This document shows positions 20,823 to 33,839 of a stretch of DNA of 64,000 nt, in pieces. The stretch is from Ptiloglossa arizonensis (lineage: Eukaryota > Arthropoda > Insecta > Hymenoptera > Colletidae): assembly GCF_051014685.1 (NCBI RefSeq), contig NW_027478417.1, positions 682,001 through 746,000 of the forward strand, read 5' to 3'. Below the pieces are notes generated by a model. That model searched no databases. It saw only the letters and a program-made list of their open reading frames with translations, and was not told where the DNA came from. Positions within the stretch are counted from its first letter, which is position 1, and every line of letters starts with the position of its first letter. The position numbers were made by a program, and so were the translations under genes.

Positions 20823-23800
20823 TATCAGATTCCGCAAATTTTGATGGTTTCTCAACCATTCCATAACTTCAAACTCCCATATCTCGCGAGCGGATTGACG
20901 AACACGAGAAATTCCTGTTGCACCAGAAAGTAGAAGCTCGCCCGATTACAACGGTATTTGAATTTTTCCCCTAGGCCATTATAGTTATTGGTTTCGAGTA
21001 TCAGACTTGCGAAAATTTTGATGGTTTCTCAACCATTCCTTAACTTCAAACTCCCATATCTCGCGAACTGATTGACGAACTCGAGAAATTCCTCTTGCAT
21101 CTGAAAGCAGAAACTCGCCCGATTACAACGGTATGTGTATTTTTGCCCTAGACCATGGTAGTTATTGGTTTCGAGTATCAGATTTCGAAAATTTTGATGG
21201 TTTCTCAACCATTCCTTAATTTCAAACTCCCATCTCTCCCGAACGGATTGAGGAAATCGAGAAATTGCTGTTGCATCTGAAAGTAGAACCTCGCCCCATT
21301 ACAACGGTATGTGTATTTTTGCCCTAGACCATAGTGGTTAATGGTTTCGAGTATCAGATTCCGAAAATTTTGATGGTTTCTCAACCATTCCTTAACTTCA
21401 AACTCCCATATCTCGCGAACGGATTGACGAACTCGAGAAATTCCTGTTGTATCTGAAAGTAGAAACTCGCCCGATTACAATGGTGTGTGTACTTTTCCCC
21501 TAGGCCATACCAGTTATTGGTTTCGAGTATCAGATTTGCGAAAATTTTGATGGTTTCAAAACCATTCCTAAACTTCAAACTCCCATATCTCCCGAACGGA
21601 TTGAGGAAATCGAGAAATTCCTGTTGCATCTCAAAGTAGAACCTCGCCCCATTACAACGGTGTGTGTATTTTTGCCCTAGACCATAGTAGTTAATGGTTT
21701 CGAGTATCAGATTCCGAAAATTTTGATGGTTTCTCAACCATTCCTTAACTTCAAGCTCCCATATCTCGCGAACGGATTGACCAACTCGAGAAATTCCTGT
21801 TGTATCTGAAAGTAGAAACTTGCCCGATTACAATGGTGTGTGTACTTTTCCCCAAGGCCATTCCAGTTGTTCGTTTCGAGTATCAGACTTGCGAAAATTT
21901 TGATGGTTTCTCAACCATTCCTTAATTTCAAACTCGCATATCTCGCGAACGGATTGACGAACTCGAGAAATTCCTGTTGCATCTGAAAGTAGAACCTCGC
22001 CCCATTACAACGGTATGTGTATTTTTGCCCTAGACCGTAGTAGTTAATGGTTTCGAGTATCAGATTCCGAAAATTTTGATGGTTTCTCAACCATTCCTTA
22101 ATTTCAAACTCGCATGTCTCGCGAACAGATTGACGAACTCGCGAAGTTCCTGTTGCATCTGAAAGAAGACACACGCCCGATTACAACGGTATGCGTATTT
22201 TTGCCCTACACCATAGTAGTTATTAGTTTCGAGTATCAGATTCCGAAAATTTTGATGGTTTCCCAACCATTCCTTAAATTCAAACTCCCATATCTCGCGA
22301 ACGGATTGAAGAACTCGAGAAATTCCTCTAGCATCTGAAAGTATAATAGGAACTCGCCCAATTACAACGGTATGCGTATTTTTGCCCTAGACCATAGTAG
22401 TTAGTGGTTTCGAGTATAAGGCTTGCGAAAATTTTGATGGTTTCTCAACCTTTCCCTAACTTCAAACTCCCATATCTCGCGAACGGATGACGAACTCGAG
22501 AAATTCCTGTTGCATCTGAAAGCAGAAACCCGCCGGATTACAACGGAATGTGTATTTTTGCCCTAGACAGTAGTAGTTATTGGTTTCGAATATCAGATTC
22601 CGAAAATTTTGATGGTTTCTCAACCATTTCTTAAATCCAAACTCCCATATCTCGCGAGCGGACTGATGAATCCGAAAAATTCCTGTTGCGCCTGAAAGTA
22701 GAAACGCGCCCGATTACAACGGTATGTGTATTTTACCCCTAGGCCATTGTAGTTATTGTTTTCGAGTATCAGACTTGCAAAAATTTTGATGGTTTCTCAA
22801 CCATTCCCTAACTTCAAACTCCCATATCTCGCGAACGGATTGACGAACTCGAGAAATTCCTGTTGTATCTGAAAGTAGAAACTCGCCCGATTACAATGGT
22901 GTGTGTACTTTTCCCCTTGGCCATTCCAGTTATTGGTTTCGAGTATCAGATTTGCGAAAATTGTGATGGTTTCTCAACAATTCCTTAACTTCAAATTCCC
23001 ATATCTCGCGAACGGATTGACGAAATCGAGAAGTTCCTGTTGCATCTGAAATTAGAAACTCGCCCGATTACAACAGTATGTGTATTTTTCCCCTTGGCCA
23101 TTGTAGTTATTGGTTTCGAGTATCAGACTTGCGAAAATTTTTATGGCTTCTCAACCATTCTTTAATTTCAAACTCGCATATCTCGCGACAGGATTGACGA
23201 ACTCGAGAAATTCCTATTGCATCTGAAAGCAGAAACTCGGCCGATTACAACCGTATGTGTATTTTTGCCCTAGACCATAGTAGTTATTGGTTTCGTGTAT
23301 CAGATTCCGAAAATTTTGATGGTTTCTCAACCATTCCTTAACTTCATACCCCCATATCTCGCGAACGGTTTGACGAACTCGAGAAATTCCTCTTGCATCT
23401 GAAAGTAGAACCTCGCCCCATTACAACGGTATGTGTATTTTTGCCCTAGTCCATAGTGGTTAATGGTTTCGAGTATCAGATTCCGAAAATTTTTGATGGT
23501 TTCTCAACCATTCCTTAACTTCAAACTCACATATCTCGCGAACGGATTGACGAACTCGAGAAATTCCTGTTGTATCTGAAAGTAGAACCTCGCTCCATTA
23601 CAACGGTATGTGTATTTTTGCCCTAGACCATAGTAGTTAATGGTTTCGAGTAGCAGATTCCGAAAATTTTGATGGTTTCTCAACCATTCCTTAACTTCAA
23701 GCTCCCATATCTCGCGAACGGATTGACGAACTCGAGAAATTCCTGTTGTATCTGAAAGTAGAAACTTGCCCGATTACAATGGTGTGTGTACTTTTCCCCA

Positions 23801-24610
23801 AGGCCATTCCAGTTATTGGTTTCGAGTATCAGACTTGCGAAAATTTTGATGGATTCTCAACCATTCCTTAATTTCAAACTCGCATATCTCGCGAACGGAT
23901 TGACGAACTCGAGAAATTCCTGTTGCATCTGAAAGCAAAAACTGGCCCGATTACAACGGTATGTGTATTTTTGCCCTAGACCATAGTAGTTATTGGTTTC
24001 GAATATCAGATTCCGAAAATTTTGATGGTTTCTCAACCATTTCTTAAATCCAAACTCCCATATCTCGCGAGCGGATTGATGAATCCGAAAAATTCCTGTT
24101 GCGCCTGAAAGTAGAAACGCGCCCGATTACAACGGTATGTGTATTTTACCCCTAGGCCATTGTAGTTATTGTTTTCGAGTATCAGACTTGCAAAAATTTT
24201 GATGGTTTCTCAACCATTCCTTAACATCAAACTCCCATATCTCGCGAACGGAATGACGAACTCGAGAATTTCCAGTTGCATCTGAAAGTAGAAACTTGCC
24301 CGATTACAATGGTGTGTGTACTTTTCCCCAAGGCCATTCCAGTTATTGGTTTCGAGTATCAGACTTGCGAAAATTTTGATCGTTTCTCAACCATTCCTTA
24401 ACTTCAAACTCCCATATCTCGCGAACGGATTGACGAACTCGGGAAATTCCTCTTGCATCTGAAAGTAGAAGCTCGCCCAATTACAACGGTATGCGTATTT
24501 TTGCCCTAGACCATAGTATAATAGTTATTGGTTTCGAGTATCAGACTTGCGAAAATTTTGATGGTTTCTCAACCATTCCTTAACTTCAAACTCCCATATC
24601 TCGCGAACGG
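19740..24610. repeat. Large satellite duplication, copy 2 (offset 6,914)
   Basis: Counterpart of about 13000-17650. Relative to copy 1 it has an additional monomer near 20360-20540 (carrying AGTATAATAG). It lacks one monomer at about 22980, where the junction reads CTCAACAATTCC and joins two halves of different monomers. It also has one different or additional monomer within about 23930-24230, which restores the 6,914 offset. Confidence 0.85.
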
Positions 24611-25239
24611 ATTGACGAACACGAGAAATTCCTGTTGCATCTGAAAGCAGAAACTAGCCCGATTACAACCGTATGTGTATTTTTGCGCTAGACCATAGTA
24701 GTTATTGGTTTCGAATATCAGATTCCGCAAATTTTGAAGGTATCTCAACCATTCCTTAACTTCAAACTCTCATATCTCGCGAGCGGATTGACGGACTCGA
24801 GAAATTCCGGTTGCATCTGAAAGTACAAACTCGCCCGATTTCAACGGTATGTGAATTTTTCCCCTAGGCTATTGTAGTTATTGATTTCGAGTATCAGACT
24901 TGCGAAAATTTTAATGGCTTCTCAACCATTCCTTAACTTGAAACTCGCATATCTCGCGCACGGGTTGACGAACTCGAGACATTCCTGTTGCATCTGAAAG
25001 TAGAAACTTGCCCGATTACAATGGTGTGTGTACTTTTCCCCAAGGCCATTCCAGTTATTGGTTTCGAGTATCAGACTTGCGAAAATTTTGATGGTTTCTC
25101 AACCATTCCTTAACTTCAAGCTCCCATATCTCGCGAACGGATTGACGAACTCGAGAAATTCCTGTTGCATCTCAAGGCAGAAACTCGCTCGACTACAATG
25201 GTGTGTGTACTTTTCCCCTAGTCCATTCCAGTTATTGGT

Positions 25240-25910
25240 TTCGAGTATCAGACTTGCGAAAATTTTAATGGTTACTCAATCATTCCTTAACTTCAAACTC
25301 CCATATCTCGGGAACGGATTGAGGAAATCGAGAAATTCCTGTTGCATCTGAAGGCAGAAACTCGCCAGACTACAATGGTGTGTGTACTATTCCCCTAGTC
25401 CATTCCAGTTATTTTTTTCGAGTATCAGACTTGCGAAAATTTTAATGGTTACTCAACCATTCCTTAACCTCAAACTACCATATCTCGCGAACGGATTGAA
25501 GAAATCGAGAAATTCCTGTTGCGTCTGAAAGTAGTAACTCGCCCGATTACAACGGTATGTGTACTTTTCCCCTAGGCCATTCAAGTTATTGGTTTCGAGT
25601 ATCAGACTTGCGAAAATTTTGATGGTTTCTCAACTATTCCTTAACTTCAAACTCCCATATCTCGCGAACGGATTGACGAACTCGAGAAATTCCTGTTGCA
25701 TCTGAAAGCAGAAACTAGCCCGATTACAACCGTATCTGTATTTTTGCCCTAGACCATGGTAGTTATTGGTTTCGAGTATCAGATTCCGAAAATTTTTATG
25801 GTTTCTCAACTATTCCTTAAATTCAAACTCCCAAATCTCGCGACCGGATTGACGAACTCGAGAAATTCCTGTTGCATCTGAAAGTAGAAACTTGCCCGAT
25901 TACAATGGTG
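25240..25910. repeat. Satellite sub-block repeated at 28959-29629 (offset 3,719)
   Basis: About four monomers share the rare variants TTAATGGTTACTCAATC, ATCTCGGGAACGG, CCCCTAGTCCATTCCAG and TATTTTTTTCGAG at an offset of 3,719 (about 21 monomers). Single-base differences such as GTACTATTC against GTACTGTTC mark it as a slightly older event. Confidence 0.8.
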
Positions 25911-26165
25911 TGTGTACTTTTCCCCAAGGCCATTCCAGTTATTGGTTTCGAGTATCAGACTTGCGAAGATTTTAATCGTTTCTCAACCATTCCTTAACTT
26001 CAAAGTCCCATATCTCGCGAACGGATTGACAAACTCGAGTAGTTCCTGTTGAATCTGAAAGCAGAAGCTCGCCCGATTACAACTGTATGTGTATTTTTGC
26101 CCTAGACCATAGTAGTTATTGGTTTCGAGTATCAGACTTGCGAAAATTTTGATGGTTTCTCAACC
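25581..26165. repeat. Satellite sub-block repeated at 26996-27580 (offset 1,415)
   Basis: About three monomers recur eight monomers later. Shared variants include CCATTCAAGTTATTGG, CTCAACTATTCC, ACCGTATCTGTATTTTTG and CCCAAATCTCGCG. Differences include CGACCGG against CGAACGG and TTAATCG against TTGATCG. Confidence 0.75.
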
Positions 26166-29100
26166 ATTCCTTAATTTCAAACTCGCATATCTCGCGAACG
26201 AATTGACGTACTCGAGAAATTCCTGTTGCATCTGAAAGTAGAAACTTGCCCGGTTACAATGGTGTGTGTACTTTTCCCCAAGGCCATTCCAGTTATTGGT
26301 TTCGAGTATCAGACTTGCGAAGATTTTGATCGTTTCTCAACCATTCCTTAACTTCAAAGCCCCATATCTCGCGAACGGATTGACAAACTCGAGTAATTCC
26401 TGTTGAATCTGAAAGCCGAAGCTCGCCCGATTACAACTGTATGTATATTTTTGCCCTAGACCATAGTAGTTATTGGTTTCGAGTATCAGACTTGCGAAAA
26501 TTTTGATGGTTTCTCAACCATTCCTTAATTTCAAACTCGCATATCTCGCGAACGGATTGACTAACTCGAGAAATTCCTGTTGCATCTGAAAGTAGAAACT
26601 TGCCCGATTACAATGGTGTGTGTACTTTTCCCCAAGGCCATTCCAGTTATTGGTTTCGAGTATCAGACTTGCGAAGATTTTGATCGTTTCTCAATCATTC
26701 CTTAACTTCAAACTCGCATATCTCGCGAACGGATTGACGAACTCGAGAAATTCCTGTTGCATCTGAAAGCAGAAACTCGCCCGATTACAATGGTGTGTGT
26801 AATTTTCCCCTAGGCCATTCTAGTTATTGGTTTCGAGTATCAGACTTGCGAAAATTTTGATGGTTTCTCAACCATTCCTTAACTTCAAGCCCCCATATCT
26901 CGCGCACGGATTGACAAACTCGAGAAATTCCTGTTGCATTTGAAAGTAGAAACTTGCCCGATTTCAATGGTGTGTGTACTTTTCCCCTAGGCCATTCAAG
27001 TTATTGGTTTCGAGTATCAGACTTGCGAAAATTTTGATGGTTTCTCAACTATTCCTTAACTTCAAACTCCCATATCTCGCGAACGGATTGACGAACTCGA
27101 GAAATTCCTGTTGCATCTGAAAGCAGAAACTAGCCCGATTACAACCGTATCTGTATTTTTGCCCTAGACCATGGTAGTTAGTGGTTTCGAGTATCAGATT
27201 CCGAAAATTTTTATGGTTTCTCAACTATTCCTTAAATTCAAACTCCCAAATCTCGCGAACGGATTGACGAACTCGAGAAATTCCTGTTGCATCTGAAAGT
27301 AGAAACTTGCCCGATTACAATGGTGTGTGTACTTTTCCCCAAGGCCATTCCAGTTATTGGTTTCGAGTATCAGACTTGCGAAGATTTTGATCGTTTCTCA
27401 ACCATTCCTTAACTTCAAAGTCCCATATCTCGCGAACGGATTGACAAACTCGAGTAATTCCTGTTGAATCTGAAAGCAGAAGCTCGCCCGATTACAACTG
27501 TATGTGTATTTTTGCCCTAGACCATAGTAGTTATTGGTTTCGAGTATCAGACTTGCGAAAATTTTGATGGTTTCTCAACCATTCCTTAACTTCAAGCCCC
27601 CATATCTCGCGAACGGATTGACGAACTCGAGAAATTCCTGTTGCATTTGAAAGTAGAAACTTGCCCGATGACAATGCTGTGTGTACTTTTCCCCTAGGCC
27701 ATTCCAGTTATTGGTTTCGAGTATCAGACTTGCGAAAATTTTGATGGTTTCTCAACCATTCCTTAACTTCGAACTCCCATATCTCGCGAACGGATTGAGG
27801 AACTCGAGAAATTCCTGTTGCATCTGAAAGTACAAACTCGCCCGATTACAACGGTATATGTATTATACTTTTCCCTAGGCCATTCTAGTTATACGTTTCA
27901 AACATCAGAATTGCGAAAATTTTGATCGTTTCTCAACCACTCCTTAATTTCAAACTCGCATATCTCGCGAACGGATTGACGAACTCGAGAAATTCCTGTT
28001 GCATCTGAAAGCAGAAACTAGGCGGATTACAACGGTGTATGTATTTTTGCCCTAGACCATAGTAGTTACTGGTTTCGAGTATCAGATTCCGAAAACTTTG
28101 ATGGTTTCTCAACCATTCCTTAAATTCAAACTCCCATATCTCGCGAACGGATTGACGAACTCGAGAAATTCCTGTTGCATCTGAAAGCAGAAACTAGCCC
28201 GATTACAACCGTATCTGTATTTTTGCCCTAGACCATAGTAGTTATTGGTTTCGAGTATCTGATTCCGAAAATTTTTATGGTTTCTCAACTATTCCTTAAA
28301 TTCAAACTCCCAAATCTCGCGAACGGATTGACGAACTCGAGAAATTCCTGTTGCATCTGAAGCAGAAACTCGCCCGATTACAACGGTATGTGTATTTTTG
28401 CCCCAGACAATAGTAGTTAATGGTTTCGAGTATCAGATTCCGAAAATTTTGATGGTTTCTCAACCATTCCTTAACTTCAAGCTCCCATATCTCGCGAACG
28501 GATTGACGAACTCGAGAAATTCCTGTTGCATCTGAAAGCAGAAACTAGCCCGATTACAACCGTATGTGTATTTTTGCCCTAGACCATAGTATAATAGTTA
28601 TTGGTTTCGAGTATCAGATTCCGCAAATTTTGAAGGTTTCTCAACCATTCCTTAAATTCAAACTCCCATATCTCGCGAACGGAATGACGGACTCGAGAAA
28701 TTCCGGTTGCATCTGAAAGTACAAGCTCGCCCGATTACAACGGTATGTGAATTTTTCCCCTAGGCCATTGTAGTTATTGGTTTCGAGTATCGGACTTGCA
28801 AAAATTTTGATGGTTTCTCAACCGCTCCTTAACTTCAAACTCTCATATCTCACGAGCGGAATGACGGAATCGAGAAATTCCGGTTGCATCTGAAAGTACA
28901 AACTCGCCCGATTACAACGGTATGTGAATTTTTCCCCTAGGTCATTGTAGTTATTGGTTTCGAGTATCAGACTTGCGAAAATTTTAATGGTTACTCAATC
29001 ATTCCTTAACTTCAAACTCCCATATCTCGGGAACGGATTGAGGAAATCGAGAAATTCCTGTTGCATCTGAAGGCAGAAACTCGCCAGACTACAATGGTGT

Positions 29101-31539
29101 GTGTACTGTTCCCCTAGTCCATTCCAGTTATTTTTTTCGAGTATCAGACTTGCGAAAATTTTAATGGTTACTCAACCATTCCTTAACTTCAAACTACCAT
29201 ATCTCGCGAACGGATTGAAGAAATCGAGAAATTCCTGTTGCGTCTGAAAGTAGTAACTCGCCCGATTACAACGGTATGTGTACTTTTCCCCTAGGGAATT
29301 CAAGTTATTGGTTTCGAGTATCAGACTTGCGAAAATTTTGATGGTTTCTCAACTATTCCTTAACTTCAAACTCCCATATCTCGCGTACGGATTGACGAAC
29401 TCGAGAAATTCCTGTTGCATCTGAAAGCAGAAACTAGCCCGATTACAACCGTATCTGTATTTTTGCCCTAGACCATAGTAGTTATTGGTTTCGAGTATCA
29501 GATTCCGAAAATTTTTATGGTTTCTCAACTATTCCTTAAATTCAAACTCCCAAATCTCGCGAACGGATTGACGAACTCGAGAAATTCCTGTTGCATTTGA
29601 AAGTAGAAACTTGCCCGATTACAATGGTGTGTGTACTTTTCCCCTAGGCCAGTCCAGTTATTGGTTTCGAGTATCAGGCTTGCGAAAATTTTGATGGTTT
29701 CTCAACCATTCCTTAACTTCAAACTCCCATATCTCGCGAACGGATTGACGAACTCGAGAAATTCCTGTTGCATCTGAAAGCAGAAACTCTCCCGACTACA
29801 TCGGTATATGTATTTTTCCCCTAGGCCATTCTAGTTATACGTTTCAAACATCAGAATTGCGAAAATTTTGATCGTTTCTCAACCACCCCTTAATTTCAAA
29901 CTCGCATATCTCGCGAACGGATTGACGAACTCGAGAAATTCCTGTTGCATCTGAAAGCAGAAACTTGCCCGATTACAACCATATCTGTATTTTTGCCCTA
30001 GACCATAGTAGTTATTGGTTTCTCCGTTTCTTTGTTCGTTTCTCCGTTTCTTTGTTCGTTTCTCGGTTTCTTTCTTCGTTTCTCCGTTTCTTTGTTCGTT
30101 TCTCCGTTTCATTGATCGTTTCTCCGTTTCCTTCTTCGTTTCTCCGTTTCCTTGTTCGTTTCTCCGTTTCTTTGTTCGTTTCTCCGTTTCATTGATCGTT
30201 TCTCCGTTTCTTTCTCCGTTTCTCGGTTTATTTCATCGCTTCTCCATCTATTTCTCCGATTCTCCGTTTCTTTCTTCGTTTCTTCGTTTCTTTCTTCATT
30301 TCTCCGTTTCTGTGTTCTTTCTCCGTTTCTTTCTTCGTTTCTCCGTTTCCTTGTTCGTTTCTCCGTTTATTTCTTCGTTTCTCCATTTATTTCCCCGTTT
30401 CTCCGTTTCTTTCTTCGTTTCTCCGTTTCTTCGTTCGTTTCTCCGTTTCATTGATCGTTTCTCCGTTTCTTTCTTCGTTTCTCCGTTTCCTTGTTCGTTT
30501 CTCCGTTTATTTCTTCGTTTCTCCATTTATTTCACCGTTTCTCCGTTTCTTTGTTCGTTTCTCCGTTTCTTTGTTCGTCTCTCCGTTTCTTTCTTCGTTT
30601 CTCCGTTTCTTTCTTCATTTCTCCGTTTCTTTGTTCGTTTCTCCGTTTCTTTGTTCGTTTCTTCGCTTCTTTCTTCGTTACTCCGTTTCGTTCTTCGTTT
30701 CTCCGTTTCTTTCTTCATTTCTCCGTTTCTTTCTTCGTTTCTCCGTTTATTTCTTCGTTTCTCCATTTATTTCTCCGTTTCTCCGTTTCTTTCTTCGTTT
30801 CTCGGTTTCTTCCTTCGTTTCTCCGTTTCTTTGTTCGCTTCTCCGTTTCTTTCTTCGTTTCTTTCTTCGTTTCTTCATTCCTTTCTTCGTTTCTCCGTTT
30901 CTTTGTTCGTTTCTCCGTTTCATTGATCGTTTCTCCGTTTCTTTCTTCGTTTCTCCGTTTCCTTGTTCGTTTCTCCGTTTCTTTGTTCGTTTCTCCGTTT
31001 CATTGATCGTTTCTCCGTTTCTTTCTCCGTTTCTCGGTTTATTTCTTCGTTTCTCCATTTATTTCTCCGATTCTCCGTTTCTTTCTTCGTTTCTTCGTTT
31101 CTTTCTTCATTTCTCCGTTTCTTTGTTCGTTTCTCCGTTTCTTTCTTTGTTTTCCGTTTCTTTCTTCGTTTCTCCGTTTATTTCGTCGTTTCTCCATGTA
31201 TTTCTCCGTTTCTCCGTTTCTTTCTTCGTTTCTCCGTTTCTTTTTTCCTTTCTCCGTTTCTTTCTTCGTATCTCCGTTTCGTTCTTCTTTTCTCCGTTTC
31301 TTTCTTCGTATCTCCGTTTCTTTCTTCGTTTCTCCGTTTCTATCTTCGTTTCTCCGTTTCTTTCTTCGTTTCTCCGTTTCTTTCTTCGTTTCTCCGTTTC
31401 CTTGTTCGTTTCTCCGTTTATTTCTTCGTTTCTCCATTTATTTCCCCGTTTCTCCGTTTCTTTCTTCGTTTCTCCGTTTCTTTGTTCGTTTCTCCGTTTC
31501 ATTGATCGTTTCTCCGTTTCTTTCTTCGTTTCTCCGTTT

Positions 31540-33800
31540 CCTTGTTCGTTTCTCCGTTTATTTCTTCGTTTCTCCATTTATTTCAGCGTTTCTCCGTTTC
31601 TTTGTTCGTTTCTCCGTTTCTTTGTTCGTCTCCCCGTTTCTTTCTTCGTTTCTCCGTTTCTTTCTTCGTTTCTCCGTTTCTTTCTTCGTTTCTCCGTTTC
31701 TTTGTTCGTTTCTCCGTTTCTTTGTCCGTTTCTTCGCTTCTTTCTTCGTTACTCCGTTTCGTTCTTCGTTTCTCCGTTTCTTTCTTCGTTTCTCCGTTTC
31801 TTTCTTCGTTTCTCCGTTTATTTCTTCGTTTCTCCATTTATTTCTCCGTTTCTCCGTTTCTTTCTTCGTTTCTCGGTTTCTTCCTTCGTTTCTCCGTTTC
31901 TTCCTTCGTTTCTCCGTTTCTTTCTTCGTTTCTTCGTTTCTTTCTTCGTTTCTTCATTCCTTTCTTCGTTTCTCCGTTTCTTTCTTCGTTTCACCGTTTG
32001 TTTGTTCGTTTCTCCATTTATTTCTTCGTTTCTCCATTTATTTCTCCGTTTCTCCGTTTCTGTTTTCTTTTCTCCGTTTCTATTTTCGTTTCTCCGTTTC
32101 TTTGTTCGTTTCTCCGTTTCTTTGTTCGTTTCTCCGTTTCTTTGTTCGTTTCTCCATTTCTTTGTTCGTTTCTCCGTTTCTTTCTCCGTTTCTCCGTTTC
32201 TTTCTTCGTTTCTCCGTTTATTTCTTCGTTTCTCCATTTATTTCTCCGTTTCTCCGTTTCTGTCTTCGTATCTCCGTTCCTATGTTCGTTTCTCCGTTTC
32301 TTTGTTCGTTTCTCCGTTTCTGTCTTCGTATCTCCGTTCCTATGTTCGTTTCTCCGTTTCTTTGTTCGTTTCTCCGTTTCTTTGTTCGTTTCTCCGTTTC
32401 TTTGTTCGTTTCTCCGTTTCTTTGTTCGTTTCTCCGTTTCTTTGTTCGTTTCTCCGTTTCGTTGTTCGTTTCTCCGTTTCTTTCTTCGTTTCTCCGTTTC
32501 TTTCTTCGTTTCTCCGTTTCTTTGTTCGTTTCTCCGTTTCTTTCTGCGTTTCATCGTTTCTCTCTTCGTTACTCCGTTTCTTTCTTCGTTTTTTCGTTTC
32601 TTTCTTCGTTTCTACATTCGTTTCTTCGTTTCTCCGTTTCTTTCTTCGTTTCTCCGTTTGCTTGTTCGTTTCTCCATTTATTCCTTCGTTTCTCCATTTG
32701 TTTCACCGTTTCTGCGTATCTTTCTTCGTTTCTCCGTTTCTTTGTTCGTTTCTCCGTTTCTTTGTTCGTTTCTCCGTTTGCTTGTTCGTTTCTTCGTTTC
32801 TTTCTTCCTTTCTCCGTTTCTTTCTTCGTTTCTCCGTTTGCTTGTTCGTTTCTCCATTTATTTCTCCGTTTCTCCATTTCTTTCTTCGTTTCTCCGTTTC
32901 TTTGTTCGTTTCTCCGTTTCTTTCTCCGTTTCTCGGTTTATTTCTTCGTTTCTCCATTTATTTCTCCGATTCTCTGTTTCTTTCTTCGTTTCTTCGTTTC
33001 TTTCTTCATTTCTCCGTTTCTGTGTTCGTTTCTCCGTTTCTTTCTTCATTTCTCCGTTTCTTTGTTCGTTTCTCCGTTTCTTTTTTTGTTTCTCCGTTTC
33101 TTTCTTCGTTTCTCCATTTCTTTCTTCGTTTCTCCGTTTCCTTGTTCGTTTCTCCGTTCCTTTCTTCGTCTCTCCGTTTCTATGTTCGTTTCTCCGCTTC
33201 TTTCTGCGTTTCATCGTTTCTTTCTTCGTTACTCCGTTTCTTTCTTGCTTTCTCAGTTTCTTTCTTCGTTTCTCCGTTTCTTTCTTCGTTTCTCCGTTTC
33301 TCCGTTTCTTTCTTCGTCTCTCGGTTTCTTCCTTCGTTTCTCCGTTTCTTTGTTCGTTTCTCCGTTTCTTTGTTCGTTTCTTCGTTTCTTTCTTCGTTTC
33401 TTCATTCCTTTCTTCGTTTCTCCGTTTCTATCTTCGTTTCTCCGTTTGCTTGTTCGTTTCTCCATTTATTTCTTCATTTCTCCATTTATTTCACCGTTTC
33501 TCCGTATCTTTGTCCGTTTCTCCGTTTCTTTGTTCGTCTCTCCGTTTCTTTGTTCGTTTCTCCGTTTCTTTCTTCGTTTCTCCGTTTCTTTGTTCGTTTC
33601 TCCGTTTCTTTATGCGTTTCATCGTTTCTTTCTTCGTTACACCGTTTCTTCCTTCGTTTCTCCGTTTCTTTCTTCGTTTCTCCGTTTCTTTCTTCGTTTC
33701 TCCGTTTATTTCTTCGTTCCTCCATTTATTTCTCCGTTTCTCCGTTTCTGTCTTCTTTTCTCCGTTTCTATTTTCGTTTCTCCGTTTCTTTGTTCGTTTC
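31540..33800. repeat. Minisatellite block partly repeated at about 38.5-40.7 kb
   Basis: Order-specific variant strings recur about 7 kb downstream. These include the GTCCGTTTCTTCGCTTC stretch (31725 and 38661 regions) and the CCGTTTCTCCGTTTC with GTCTCTCGG stretch (33300 and 40374 regions). Offsets drift from about 6,937 to about 7,080, so units were gained or lost after the event. This is an older, decayed segmental copy; the limits are approximate. Confidence 0.6.
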
Positions 33801-33839
33801 TCCGTTTCTTTGTTCGTTTCTCCGTTTCTTTGTTCGTTT

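Larger units (their letters stand above)
4183..30022. repeat. 177-bp satellite array, about 146 monomers
   Basis: Head-to-tail monomers, all in one orientation. The landmark CATATCTCGCG recurs at 4244, 4419, 4596, 4773, 4950 and 5127, giving a period of 175-177. Other conserved blocks are GAACTCGAGAAATTCC, CGCCCGATTACAACGG, CCCTAGGCCATTCCAG, TTCGAGTATCAGACTTGCG and AAAATTTTGATGGTTTCTC. Two main forms intermix: one with GGTATGTGTATTTTTG, CCCTAGACCATAGTAG and ATTCCG, the other with GGTGTGTGTACTTTTC, CCCTAGGCCATTCCAG and CTTGCG. The length, near one nucleosome repeat, and the size are compatible with centromeric or pericentromeric satellite; that role is inference. 177 is divisible by three, so short minus-strand frames recur at one or two monomers (up to 119 codons), usually ending at the TGA inside GGTTGAGAAACC. 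No gene was recognised in the array. Confidence 0.97.

Noticed and set aside
6340..25351. Recurrent 60-119-codon frames in the 177-bp satellite (NHQNFRNLILET...FARYGSLKLRNG)
   Set aside because: 177 is divisible by three, so one monomer yields the same peptide repeatedly. Frames end at a monomer-encoded stop, and indels and substitutions are not frame-preserving across the array.
4183..30022. CENP-B box in the 177-bp satellite
   Set aside because: Compared the core pattern TTCGnnnnAnnCGGG with both strands of the monomer. TTCGAGTATCAG and TTTCGCAAGTC do not fit, so a centromere role is left as inference from size and length only.
4183..30022. CRISPR-like regular repeats
   Set aside because: The whole 177-bp period is repetitive with no unique spacers, in a eukaryotic context.
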